Shown: in pieces, positions 16,834 to 25,600 of the stretch
Layout: the number at the start of each line of letters is the position of its first letter
Position numbering within the stretch: position 1 is the stretch's first letter
Source: Muribaculaceae bacterium
GTDB lineage: Bacteria > Bacteroidota > Bacteroidia > Bacteroidales > Muribaculaceae
Direction: 5' to 3'
DNA length: 58,723 nt
Assembly (NCBI GenBank): GCA_029062005.1
Contig: JAIDQZ010000043.1
Span: 1 to 58,723, forward strand
Translations under genes and position numbers: made by a program
Notes under the pieces: model-generated
The model's input: only the letters and a program-made list of their open reading frames with translations
Databases searched by the model: none
What the model was told of the DNA's origin: nothing

Positions 16834-17865
16834 ATGCTTGTAATCCCTCATAAATACAACCTGAAGCTTCTCCCCGAAACCACCGAGGTGGCTATTCAGC
16901 ACATTAAGGATTCTTTCCAGAAAGAACTTGCGAAAGCACTTAATCTCCGTAGGGTGACCGCTCCGCTTTTCGTATTGTCAGGTACCGGAATCAACGATGA
17001 TCTCAACGGAGTGGAGCATCCTGTCAGCTTCGCAATCGACGCTATTGGTGGAAGGAGGGCAGAGGTGGTTCATTCACTTGCAAAGTGGAAACGCATGAAA
17101 CTCGGGGCCTACGACATAGCTCCGGGCTATGGACTCTACACCGATATGAATGCCATACGCACGTTCGAAGAGCTTGACAATCTGCATTCCTTATATGTCG
17201 ATCAGTGGGATTGGGAGAAGTCGATACGAAAGGAAGACCGGAATCTCGGTTTCCTGAAAGACACAGTGTGTAAGATATATTCGGCTGTGAAGAAAGTTGA
17301 GGCTCAGATATATGAACGTTTCCCGCACATCACGCCTTGGCTTCCCGCGGAAGTCACCTTCATACACTCCCAGGAACTCCTCGACAGATATCCCGGGCTT
17401 ACACCGAAGGAGCGGGAGAATGAGGCTGCAAAGGAATATGGCGCTGTCTTTATTATCGGTATCGGTGCTCCGCTATCCGATGGCAAGCCCCACGATGGCA
17501 GGGCTCCGGACTATGATGACTGGATCTCGCCAAACGAGGACGGCTACAGGGGGCTTAACGGCGACCTTATTCTGTGGAATCCGATTCTTGAAAGTGGGTT
17601 TGAGCTTTCTTCGATGGGAATAAGGGTCAGTCCCGAATCCCTGCATGAGCAATTAAGGGAAAGCGGTTGTGAGGAACGTGAAAAATTCGGTTTCCATCGA
17701 TCTCTTCTCAATGGAGAACTGCCCTATTCGATAGGGGGAGGAATTGGACAAAGCCGACTTTGCATGTATCTTCTTCAGAAGGCTCACATAGGAGAAGTCC
17801 AGGCATCCATATGGCCTGAATCCCAGATTAAGGCATGTGAGGAAGCCGGTATCCGACTCCTCTGA
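16834..17865 (+). CDS. asnA: Aspartate-ammonia ligase
   Basis: 343 residues from ATG 16834, chosen over TTG 16825 because 'MLVIPHKYNLKLLPETTEV' fits the family start. Class II tRNA-synthetase-like fold: 'VTAPLFVLSGTGINDDLNG', 'VEHPVSFAI', 'VHSLAKWKRMKL', 'LHSLYVDQWDWEK', and 'LPYSIGGGIGQSRLCMYLL' near the end. It makes asparagine from aspartate, ammonia and ATP. It ends 3 bases before the convergent ung gene, with no terminator between them. Confidence 0.97.
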   Translation: MLVIPHKYNLKLLPETTEVAIQHIKDSFQKELAKALNLRRVTAPLFVLSGTGINDDLNGVEHPVSFAIDAIGGRRAEVVHSLAKWKRMKLGAYDIAPGYGLYTDMNAIRTFEELDNLHSLYVDQWDWEKSIRKEDRNLGFLKDTVCKIYSAVKKVEAQIYERFPHITPWLPAEVTFIHSQELLDRYPGLTPKERENEAAKEYGAVFIIGIGAPLSDGKPHDGRAPDYDDWISPNEDGYRGLNGDLILWNPILESGFELSSMGIRVSPESLHEQLRESGCEEREKFGFHRSLLNGELPYSIGGGIGQSRLCMYLLQKAHIGEVQASIWPESQIKACEEAGIRLL

Positions 17866-17868
17866 TAT

Positions 17869-18537
17869 TCACCATATGATAGGACTTTTCCCATGCGCCT
17901 GCAGATAGGCATTCGCTTGTGAGAAATGGCGGCATCCGAAAAATCCCCGTGAAGCCGAAAGAGGAGAGGGGTGGGGTGCTGTCAGCACAAGGTGGCGCGT
18001 TCTGTCTATCATGCTGCCTTTCCGGATAGCGTCAGCTCCCCAAAGCATAAACACCACATTCTCGCCATGCTCGTTGACAGCGCGTACGGCGGCATCTGTA
18101 AATTCACTCCAGCCAAGATTCGCATGAGATCTCGGCTGATGTTGTCTTACGGTAAGGGTAGCGTTTAGCAGAAGCACCCCTTGGCGTGCCCAGCGGGTTA
18201 GGTCTCCGTCTGCAGGTATGGATGCCCCGGTGTCAGAATTGATTTCCTTGAAGATATTTCGTAAGGATGGCGGTATGTCTATTCCCGGATTCACGGAGAA
18301 AGCGAGACCGTTTGCCTGTCCCGGTCCGTGATAGGGATCCTGACCTATTATCACCACCTTGGTTTCTGAAAACGGTGAATTGTCAAACGCCGAAAAAATC
18401 TTACCCGCCGGTGGATACACAGTCACACGGGGATCAGCATACTCCATGCGTACGGCATTGGTAAGCATCCCGAAATATGGCTTGTCAAATTCCGCGCATA
18501 ATTCCCGTTTCCATCCCTCTTCAATTCTTACATTCAT
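17869..18537 (-). CDS. ung: Uracil-DNA glycosylase
   Basis: 222 residues. Family 1 UDG motifs: 'VVIIGQDPYHGPGQANGLAF' with the catalytic Asp and water-activating His, 'GVLLLNATLTVRQHQPRSHA', 'VVFMLWGADA', and the DNA-minor-groove loop 'HPSPLSASRGFFGCRHFS'. It removes uracil from DNA to start base excision repair. Convergent with asnA. Confidence 0.97.
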   Translation of the reverse strand: MNVRIEEGWKRELCAEFDKPYFGMLTNAVRMEYADPRVTVYPPAGKIFSAFDNSPFSETKVVIIGQDPYHGPGQANGLAFSVNPGIDIPPSLRNIFKEINSDTGASIPADGDLTRWARQGVLLLNATLTVRQHQPRSHANLGWSEFTDAAVRAVNEHGENVVFMLWGADAIRKGSMIDRTRHLVLTAPHPSPLSASRGFFGCRHFSQANAYLQAHGKSPIIW

Positions 18538-18670
18538 ATATATCTATATCCAAATTTTTCCTCTTCGCTATATCATTCATCGCTATGCTGAGGTCGAAGT
18601 CTGAAGTCAGTAACTGCTCACCCTCATATTATCACAACAATAATTTTACATCTTTTTATCAGAAAATTAT

Positions 18671-18701
18671 TTTGACGATTCCAGTGAAAGTGTTAAATTT
18701 G
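18671..18701 (+). promoter_or_regulatory. Promoter of YeiH-type transporter
   Basis: TTTG 18671-18674, 19 bases, TAAATTTG 18694-18701; about 25 bases of leader to ATG 18730. Confidence 0.6.
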
Positions 18702-18729
18702 CACAAATATTTAACAATATTTAAAAAAT

Positions 18730-19707
18730 ATGGCTAAATACCTGTATTGGGTACTTCTTGTACTCATGTTCGTACCTTTCAGACTTTTGTTTGGAATCAG
18801 TGTGATTTCTGCGCCGGTAGCCCTTTTCATTGGTCTCGTTTTTGCACTGTGCTTCGGCATCCCATATCCGAAATTCAATAAGAAACTGTCTAAATATCTC
18901 CTGCAGGCATCAGTGGTGGGACTCGGTTTCGGAATGAACCTCGAGAAATCCCTCCAGAGCGGTGCCGAAGGCATGATATTCACAGTTGTTTCCGTAATAG
19001 TGGTGATGGTTGCCGGTGTGTTGCTTGGCAGATACATGCGGATAGACTCCAAGATATCCTACCTCATATCTTCCGGCACCGCCATTTGTGGTGGAAGTGC
19101 CATTGCGGCTGTCGGTGGAGTGCTCAATGCAAGGGAAAATGAAATGGCTGTATCGCTCGGTGTCATTTTCATTCTCAATGCCATAGCGCTATTCATATTT
19201 CCTCCTATGGGGCATGCACTTGGCTTGACACAGCAGCAGTTCGGCACTTGGGCTGCCATTGCTATTCATGACACAAGCTCTGTGGTTGGTGCCGGTGCCA
19301 TATACGGTAACGAGGCTTGTGACCTGGCGACACTCATCAAATGCACCCGTGCCCTCTGGATTATTCCGCTCGCTTTCTTCACAATGTGGTTTGTGGCGAG
19401 AGATTCCTCCCTATCCTCAGCCGAAGAAGGGAAAAAAGGAAAAGTCTCGATTCCATGGTTTATTTTCCTCTTCGTTCTCGCCATGATATTCAATACATAT
19501 GTAGGCACCGATACGCTACGTCCGGTATATGATGTGCTCGTAGTGATCGCGAAGCAATGTCTTATCGCCGTACTATTTGCAATTGGAGCAGGATTGAGCA
19601 TAAAGGTGATAAAGCAAGTTGGTGTAAAGCCGCTTGTGCAGGCTGTTATCCTATGGATAGTCATCGGAGTTGGTTCACTCGCAGCCATACTCTACCTCGG
19701 TATCTGA
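18730..19707 (+). CDS. YeiH/PSE-family (UPF0324) membrane transporter
   Basis: 325 residues, about ten membrane helices. Family marks: 'LLQASVVGLGFGMNLEKSLQ', 'SGTAICGGSAIAAVGGVLNA', 'AIAIHDTSSVVGAGAIYG', 'IKCTRALWIIPLAF'. The two repeats with 'CGGSAIAA' and 'HDTSSVVGA' are the conserved core. Annotated elsewhere as putative sulfate exporter; sulfonate or other anion transport is possible. No sulfur-metabolism gene next to it, though metK is 1.4 kb downstream. Confidence 0.92.
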   Translation: MAKYLYWVLLVLMFVPFRLLFGISVISAPVALFIGLVFALCFGIPYPKFNKKLSKYLLQASVVGLGFGMNLEKSLQSGAEGMIFTVVSVIVVMVAGVLLGRYMRIDSKISYLISSGTAICGGSAIAAVGGVLNARENEMAVSLGVIFILNAIALFIFPPMGHALGLTQQQFGTWAAIAIHDTSSVVGAGAIYGNEACDLATLIKCTRALWIIPLAFFTMWFVARDSSLSSAEEGKKGKVSIPWFIFLFVLAMIFNTYVGTDTLRPVYDVLVVIAKQCLIAVLFAIGAGLSIKVIKQVGVKPLVQAVILWIVIGVGSLAAILYLGI

Positions 19708-19784
19708 AGAAGAAAGAATCTCATTCAATACACAATTGAAAATAGATCATCAAAATAGGTAATTGATCATTAAAACAGACTACA

Positions 19785-20720
19785 GTGAACTCTCTGACCC
19801 GCACACTTGTACGCAACAGCCATCCTCATTCGCTCATATTAAGTTTAGGGGCGGTTATGGCAGGACTTACTGCATCTGTCATAAGAGGCGGCATCACTTT
19901 CTTTCCCGCATTGATGACCCTCATGTTTGCGATTCTTCTGCAAATATCAGGTAATCTTTATCATGGTTTCATCGATCTCCGATTTAGCGTAGGAGATAAC
20001 ATTTCTGGTATGGATGACCGTAATTCGAGGTCTAACATTGCATCCCGTGCTGGTCTGATGAAGATTGTGGCAAATGCAGTTGCCATTCTTGCGCTTACTA
20101 CCGGTTTGGCTCTTTTTTCGTTTGTCGGATGGTTGGGTGTGGCTTATCTTGCTATAATAATCATCGTCCTCTACATTTATTTTGCGGGTCCGAGACCGAT
20201 AGTCCGCACTAAATGGTCAATTCTTGTCACATTCATCCTGTTTGGTCCTATAGCTGTCAGTGGAACGGCAATAGTGCAGATACCTGACAGCAACGAATGG
20301 CTACCCATAGTGGTTTATTCGGTCATCAATGGTCTTATGGCTGCAAATGCTCACATTGCCATTCAGTATCTACGCTATAAGGAGGATCTTACCAACGGAG
20401 TAGAGACCCTTGTCACGTCGAAAGGGGGATTCTTCACAAGGTTTGTCTACCTTGGGAATGCAATAATTGTCTCTGCAATTCTCATTGTTCGACCGTGTGC
20501 CGTAGAGTATGTATCTTCATGGGTAGGCGTTGCGGTGGCGGTTGTGCTGCTCATTTCATCTGTATGGGTATTCAGTCATATGCATCGTGATCCGGAAAAA
20601 GTCTCGCGTCTCATCCGCTCCATTACATTGGATCAGTATATCCTCCTGATAGTAATCCTCTTGTGCATCAACCTATATGCCTTTGATGACTTCCAGCTAA
20701 ACTTCATCCGCCTTATCTGA
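19785..20720 (+). CDS. Degenerate UbiA/MenA-family membrane protein
   Basis: 311 residues from GTG 19785; the next ATG would lose helix 1. Nine or so membrane helices. The region 'LQISGNLYHGFIDLRFSVGD' aligns with the first Asp-rich motif of MenA-type prenyltransferases (N..ND...D......D), but the ND pair is His60-Gly61; Asp64 and Asp71 remain. The second motif, 'QYLRYKEDLTNGVETL', has Tyr where the family has the first Asp. The fold is therefore probably UbiA-like while catalysis is doubtful or altered. No other menaquinone gene in the window, so I do not call it menA. Confidence 0.65.
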   Translation: MNSLTRTLVRNSHPHSLILSLGAVMAGLTASVIRGGITFFPALMTLMFAILLQISGNLYHGFIDLRFSVGDNISGMDDRNSRSNIASRAGLMKIVANAVAILALTTGLALFSFVGWLGVAYLAIIIIVLYIYFAGPRPIVRTKWSILVTFILFGPIAVSGTAIVQIPDSNEWLPIVVYSVINGLMAANAHIAIQYLRYKEDLTNGVETLVTSKGGFFTRFVYLGNAIIVSAILIVRPCAVEYVSSWVGVAVAVVLLISSVWVFSHMHRDPEKVSRLIRSITLDQYILLIVILLCINLYAFDDFQLNFIRLI

Positions 20721-20865
20721 TCCCCCCGAAAAATTCAGATCCTCCGATGTGATTCCCAGATTCCAAATCCCCAAAAACTCACAACCCCTCAACTTCATCT
20801 TGCGAAAGTCGAGTCAATAATTAAAAATTATCTACTCTCAATTCTGAATTCTAAATTATTTTTAG

Positions 20866-20873
20866 TAATTTTG
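20866..20873 (+). promoter_or_regulatory. metK promoter -7 element
   Basis: TAATTTTG, with only a weak TTCTG at the -33 position. It lies 25 bases before the predicted riboswitch. Confidence 0.55.
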
Positions 20874-20897
20874 CATTATAATTCCGAAAGGAATACA

Positions 20898-20950
20898 AAA
20901 GTGGAAAAATTTGGCTGCTTGCAACCACTGAAAAAAATGCTAAAACTGCT
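20898..20950 (+). promoter_or_regulatory. SAM-II riboswitch candidate upstream of metK
   Basis: P1 is AGTGG (20900-20904) with CCACT (20925-20929); the loop holds 'TTGGCTGCTTGCAA' and the tail 'AAAAAATGCTAAAACTGC'. The conserved TGCTTGCAA before P1 3' and GCTAAA after an A-rich link match the SAM-II H-type pseudoknot layout as I remember it. SAM-II occurs in Bacteroidetes before methionine and SAM genes. Between it and ATG 21089 lies a terminator hairpin. Expected action: SAM binding lowers metK expression. Also within 20721-21088: an AT-rich spacer before the promoter. Confidence 0.7.
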
Positions 20951-20991
20951 TTGTAATAATTCTGTCCGGATGGGCAGAGAAAGCTGTTGAG

Positions 20992-21023
20992 GCATTTGGC
21001 GCGCAAGCCATATGCTTTTTTTT
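20992..21023 (+). terminator. Hairpin with T8 in metK leader
   Basis: GCATTTGGC (20992-21000), loop GCGCAA, GCCATATGC (21007-21015), one mismatch, then eight T. It lies 40 bases after the SAM-II candidate and 66 before metK, so it is likely an attenuator rather than the end of an operon. Confidence 0.75.
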
Positions 21024-21088
21024 ATCCCGTGACAAAATTATTCATTTATAATTGATCATGGATCATTAATAATTTATCATTAGTTAAA

Positions 21089-22414
21089 ATGAGCTATTTA
21101 TTTACTTCCGAATCAGTATCTGAAGGTCATCCTGACAAAGTGGCTGATCAGATTTCAGACGCGCTCCTCGACGAGTTCCTGGTTCGCGATCCCAAAAGCC
21201 ATACCGGCATCGAAACACTCGTCACCACTGGACAGGTTGTGATTGCAGGGGAAGTCTCCTCTGATGCCTATATAGATATCCACTCGGTAGTTCGCAACGT
21301 CATCGACCGTATCGGCTACAACAGGGGGGCTTATCGTTTCGACTGCGACAGCTGTGGTATTCTGTCTGCTATCCACGAGCAGAGCCCGGACATAGCTCAG
21401 GGCGTTAACCGTGATGTGGAAGAGCATCAGGGTGCCGGCGATCAGGGCATGATGTTCGGATATGCGGTAAATGAAACTGAAAATTATATGCCACTCACTC
21501 TCGACCTTGCACATATGTTCATGCGCGAGCTCGCTGATATTCGTAGGGAGGGGAAAGAGATGACATACTATCGCAAAGGAAAACTTGTCACTTATCTGCG
21601 GCCGGATGCAAAAAGTCAGGTTACTGTGGAATATGACGACAATGGCAAGCCGTTGCATGTAAATACTATTGTAATCTCCACTCAGCACGATGAGTTTATA
21701 GAACCTCTCGAAGACACTCCGGAAGCAAGGAAAGTTGCGGAAAACAAGATGCTGGAGGTTATACGTCGCGATGTGCGCAATGTTCTCATTCCTCGTGTAC
21801 TGGCTAAACTCCCGGAAAAGACACGGGCGCTTTTCGACGACCGCTATATATTGCATGTCAATCCCACCGGTAAATTTGTTCTTGGCGGTCCTCATGCAGA
21901 TGCCGGTCTCACGGGCCGAAAGATAATAGTTGACACCTATGGTGGACGCGGTGCTCATGGCGGGGGCGCTTTCTCAGGTAAGGATCCTTCCAAAGTTGAC
22001 CGTTCGGCTGCTTATGCATGCCGTCATATAGCTAAGAACCTTGTGGCTGCCGGTGTTGCGGATGAAGTGCTCGTCCAGGTGGCTTATGCCATAGGAGAGG
22101 CAAGTCCCGTAAGTTTCTGTGTTAATACGTTCGGTCGAGCTAAAGTAAACATGTCTGATGCCCAGATAGCGGATGTAGTCAAGGTTCTCTTCGATATGCG
22201 TCCTCTTGCTATAGAGAAACGCTTTGGACTCCGGGAGCCCATTTATTCCGAGACTGCTGCCTACGGTCATATGGGGCGCGAACCACGAAAAGTCAAGAAG
22301 ACTTTCAAGTCCGGCTATGATGCCGAGCCGATAGAGCGTGAAGTCGAGCTCTTCTCATGGGAAAAGCTCGACTCGGTGCCTGACATACGCAAGGCATTCA
22401 ATTTCGATGTATGA
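21089..22414 (+). CDS. metK: S-adenosylmethionine synthetase
   Basis: 441 residues; Bacteroidetes MetK is longer than the E. coli enzyme. Motifs: 'FTSESVSEGHPDKVADQISD' at the N-terminus, 'GAGDQGMMFGYA', 'LHVNTIVISTQHDE', 'GRKIIVDTYGG', 'GGGAFSGKDPSKVDRS' and 'ISVSFCVNTFG'-like text near 345. It makes S-adenosylmethionine from methionine and ATP. Monocistronic by layout: riboswitch leader in front, hairpin terminator behind. Confidence 0.98.
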   Translation: MSYLFTSESVSEGHPDKVADQISDALLDEFLVRDPKSHTGIETLVTTGQVVIAGEVSSDAYIDIHSVVRNVIDRIGYNRGAYRFDCDSCGILSAIHEQSPDIAQGVNRDVEEHQGAGDQGMMFGYAVNETENYMPLTLDLAHMFMRELADIRREGKEMTYYRKGKLVTYLRPDAKSQVTVEYDDNGKPLHVNTIVISTQHDEFIEPLEDTPEARKVAENKMLEVIRRDVRNVLIPRVLAKLPEKTRALFDDRYILHVNPTGKFVLGGPHADAGLTGRKIIVDTYGGRGAHGGGAFSGKDPSKVDRSAAYACRHIAKNLVAAGVADEVLVQVAYAIGEASPVSFCVNTFGRAKVNMSDAQIADVVKVLFDMRPLAIEKRFGLREPIYSETAAYGHMGREPRKVKKTFKSGYDAEPIEREVELFSWEKLDSVPDIRKAFNFDV

Positions 22415-22430
22415 CCCTCCATATGATAAA

Positions 22431-22465
22431 TCACCCCGGGCATTTTTTCAGCCTGGGGTGATTTT
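22431..22465 (+). terminator. metK terminator
   Basis: TCACCCCGGGC (22431-22441) with GCCTGGGGTGA (22451-22461), one mismatch, then TTTTCT. Confidence 0.8.
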
Positions 22466-22618
22466 CTATCCATGAACTCCACTCAATCCCCAAAGTCAAA
22501 AAGTTTTGTCTCCGGCTCCGGGCTTAAGAGAGGAGAAATAGCTGCAATATTGAAGCCTCCAAGTGTAACGACTCCTGACAAGTGAACTCATCTGAGACAT
22601 GAGGATGTCTGACAAGTT

Positions 22619-22665
22619 GAACTGCACTCCATAAGTTTTTGTGTTAAACTTTTGGGGTGCAGTTC
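22619..22665. terminator. 20-bp inverted repeat, convergent terminator
   Basis: GAACTGCACTCCATAAGTTT (22619-22638) and its near-perfect complement (22646-22665, two mismatches), 7-base loop. It sits 6 bases past the pectinesterase stop and can end that minus-strand transcript. A short repeat CTGACAAGT(T)GAACT occurs at about 22574 and 22610, which hints at a mobile-element scar. Confidence 0.65.
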
Positions 22666-22670
22666 ATATT

Positions 22671-25600
22671 TTAGCGTTTGATCATCTTCTGGATGCTTCC
22701 GTTGCTTAGGCGGATGATGTTGACTCCTTTCGTAGGAGCGGAAATTCTCATGCCGTTTATGTTGTAGATTCCTTCGACTATGTTGTCCTTTTCAGCCGTC
22801 TTGACTCCTGTGGTTGAGCCATATTCAACTGCTGCCTTGGCACTGAGACCTCCGAATTCGTTGACTGCCTGCACGAAGTAGCCTTCCGGTGTGTTGGCAT
22901 CGGTAGTGATGCAGGTTTCTGTGGTGATGTCCACTACTTCATCATTGCGGGTCACTACGTAGCATATTGCGTAGTCAACCGGTTCCCATTCGATTGTTCC
23001 GTTGAGAAGGCATGCTGTGGGAGCGGCACACGATTCTGTCTTTATTGTCGGTTGCCAGTTGTCTGAGCCTGTAAGTACATTTTTAACGGTGTATTCTGCA
23101 GCTTCTTCGTCGGTGAGGAAGTTCTTCGCTTTACCGTAGACGCGGTTTCCTTCGCTATCGGTGTAATAGTAGGTGTCGCGGCGTTGTGAAAGGTCAAGCA
23201 GGTTGCCGTTTGCGTCCGTTGTGTTCCAGTCTGCCCATACGGCGGGAAGACCACCCATCGTCTCATACCAGCCTGTAGCCGGGATAGTCACCTCTGCACG
23301 AGTGTTGAGGAAGACTGTTTTGGGAGCGTTGTGCCATGGGCGTCCGAGCCATACTGTTGTCTCGGAAGGAACACCCGGAGCTGTGATGGTGCAGTTGTTG
23401 AATACATATCCCCATTCCACGTCGGCGCCGTGTGATGGTGCTACTATGTAGCCTCCGCTCTTGCGGGTGATGTAGAGCGTGGTGTTGTCGATATAGATGT
23501 TGCCGCTATTATATATGAAGTCAACTGCACCCTCGATGAAGGAGTTGTGTACGTATGCGCGGTAATTTGATGTCGACGGTGTGATCCAGGTGTCCTGATA
23601 GGAGAGTAGGGCTACATTGTTGAGGATCGTACGGTCTCCCATGGTGTTAAGCGCGAGAGCCTGCGGACCATCTTGTTTCTCGTGTCCCCATGAATTCTCT
23701 ATGGTGATATTCTCGAAGAAGCAGTCGTCTGATTTCACTACTGCGGTTGCTCCCACGCTTACGTGGAGTGCGTTTGCTCCGCCGCAGAGTTTATCGTCAA
23801 GTATAACTGTCTTGTCGCGGTCTTGACCGATTATATGGAGCATAGGCTTGCTGGCAGGGATGTCGATGTGCTCGTTATATGATCCGTTTTTGACGAAGAT
23901 GAGCCAGGGATTTATTCGACCTTCGGGCGCGGCGTCTATCGCTGCCTGAACTGTCGGGAAGTCTCCCGTGCCGTCAGCGGCTACGATGGCGTCAAATGTA
24001 CGTGCTGCGGGGCGCATGCGCTCCATTGTGGTGAAGGTGGAGGTGAGTTCTGCGCAAGGATTGCCGCTGCGGTCTGTGATCGCTCCTGCGGGGAGGGTGA
24101 AGGTGTAGGTGGTGCCGTAATCAAGACCGGCGTAATTGTAGACTACGCTCTTTCCGCTGATACGTGGTGTTAGTCTTTCGCCGTTGAGGGTTGCGTCGCC
24201 GGACCCTACCGTGATTTTCTCGTCGAAGTTGACGATGATTGATCCGGTTGCCGATGCACCTTCTTCTCCGTTGGCAGGTATGATGCTGAGTGCCTGAGGT
24301 GCGGTGTTGTCATCTGCAGCTTCTTTGTTGGCAAGGACGAATACCTCTGCTATTGCAAGACCGTCATAGTCGCTGGAGTTGCCGACCAGTTTGGAGCTCC
24401 TGTCCGGCATGAAGCGTACCCATACGCGCTGTGCATTGGATGCATCCGCCGGGAGTGCAACTTCTTTCGATGTCCAGCCGGAAGTCAGTTCGTAGGTGGC
24501 GACTGTGGTGAATTCCGAGCCGTCGGTGCTGTACTGCATCTCGTTTTTCGAGTATGAGTTGTACTGTATCCCGAGGGCTGCGGCTACAGTGATGTCGGTG
24601 TAGCCTATTGTTGAGAAAGATATTTCGAAGTAGTTCTGGTCGCTGAGAAGTTTCCATATGCGTGCGCCCCATTTGCCGTTTTCTGCGCCGTTGCCTACTC
24701 CGCGTGTGAGCCATGAGGTGGTGTTGCCGGCAGCATTGCGTAGGCTGAGCAGACCTGCGTTGTCGGTTTCGTCCTTATAGTCTGCGGCGCGTTCACTGGC
24801 TGGCTGGTCATAGTATAAATCCCATCCTACGATGTAGTCGCATGCTGCGAAGTTGGCGGTGACATTTTTGTCTCCGTCCATGGAGATGTCGCGGGTCGGG
24901 GTGGTTGAGTTGTCTTCCCAGTTGGTGAAGGTCAGGATGCGGTTGTTGTAGGTGGTTAGGCGCACATCGGTGCCTTCCTCATAGTAATGCACTCCGTCTG
25001 CCACATGCCCTTCAGGGGTATACTGTACGAGATTAACGTTGGCTCCTCCCTGTAGATCGAGATTAAGGGCATACACATTGTTTTTCTCATAGTTGGCAGT
25101 GAGTTTGGTGTCTGCTGTGATCTTGAATGAATATGGATTGTCGGTCGATACCTTGTTCCCTTCCGCGTCGCTCCAATACGAGAAGTGATAGCCGAAGTTT
25201 TCAGTGCTGCTTACGGTGAGTAGGGTTCCTTCATCGAATTCGGCTCCTGCCGGCGAGCATGAGAGTGCTCCGGCTCCTTCCATTGCTGAATTGAGTGAGA
25301 ATGTATAGGAGGGTACTGCTATGAGCTCTCCTGTGATGTCGGCGGAGAAGACTACGTTCTGGTAGCCGTACTGCTTGTTGTTGGCGAGTCCTTTTATATA
25401 GATCCTAAGTTCAAGTGTCGATGTTATCTCGCCGAGTTTCGAGAGATCGATTGAATAGTGACCTACGTATGGAGCTTCTTTGACAAGCTGCGGAGTCTGG
25501 TCTTCAAGAAGGAAGGTCTCTTTACCGTCTACGGTCGCCGAACAGCTGAATTTACCACCGTTGGTTCCCACGCGGCATGCATCGAACTCCCATGCCTTGG

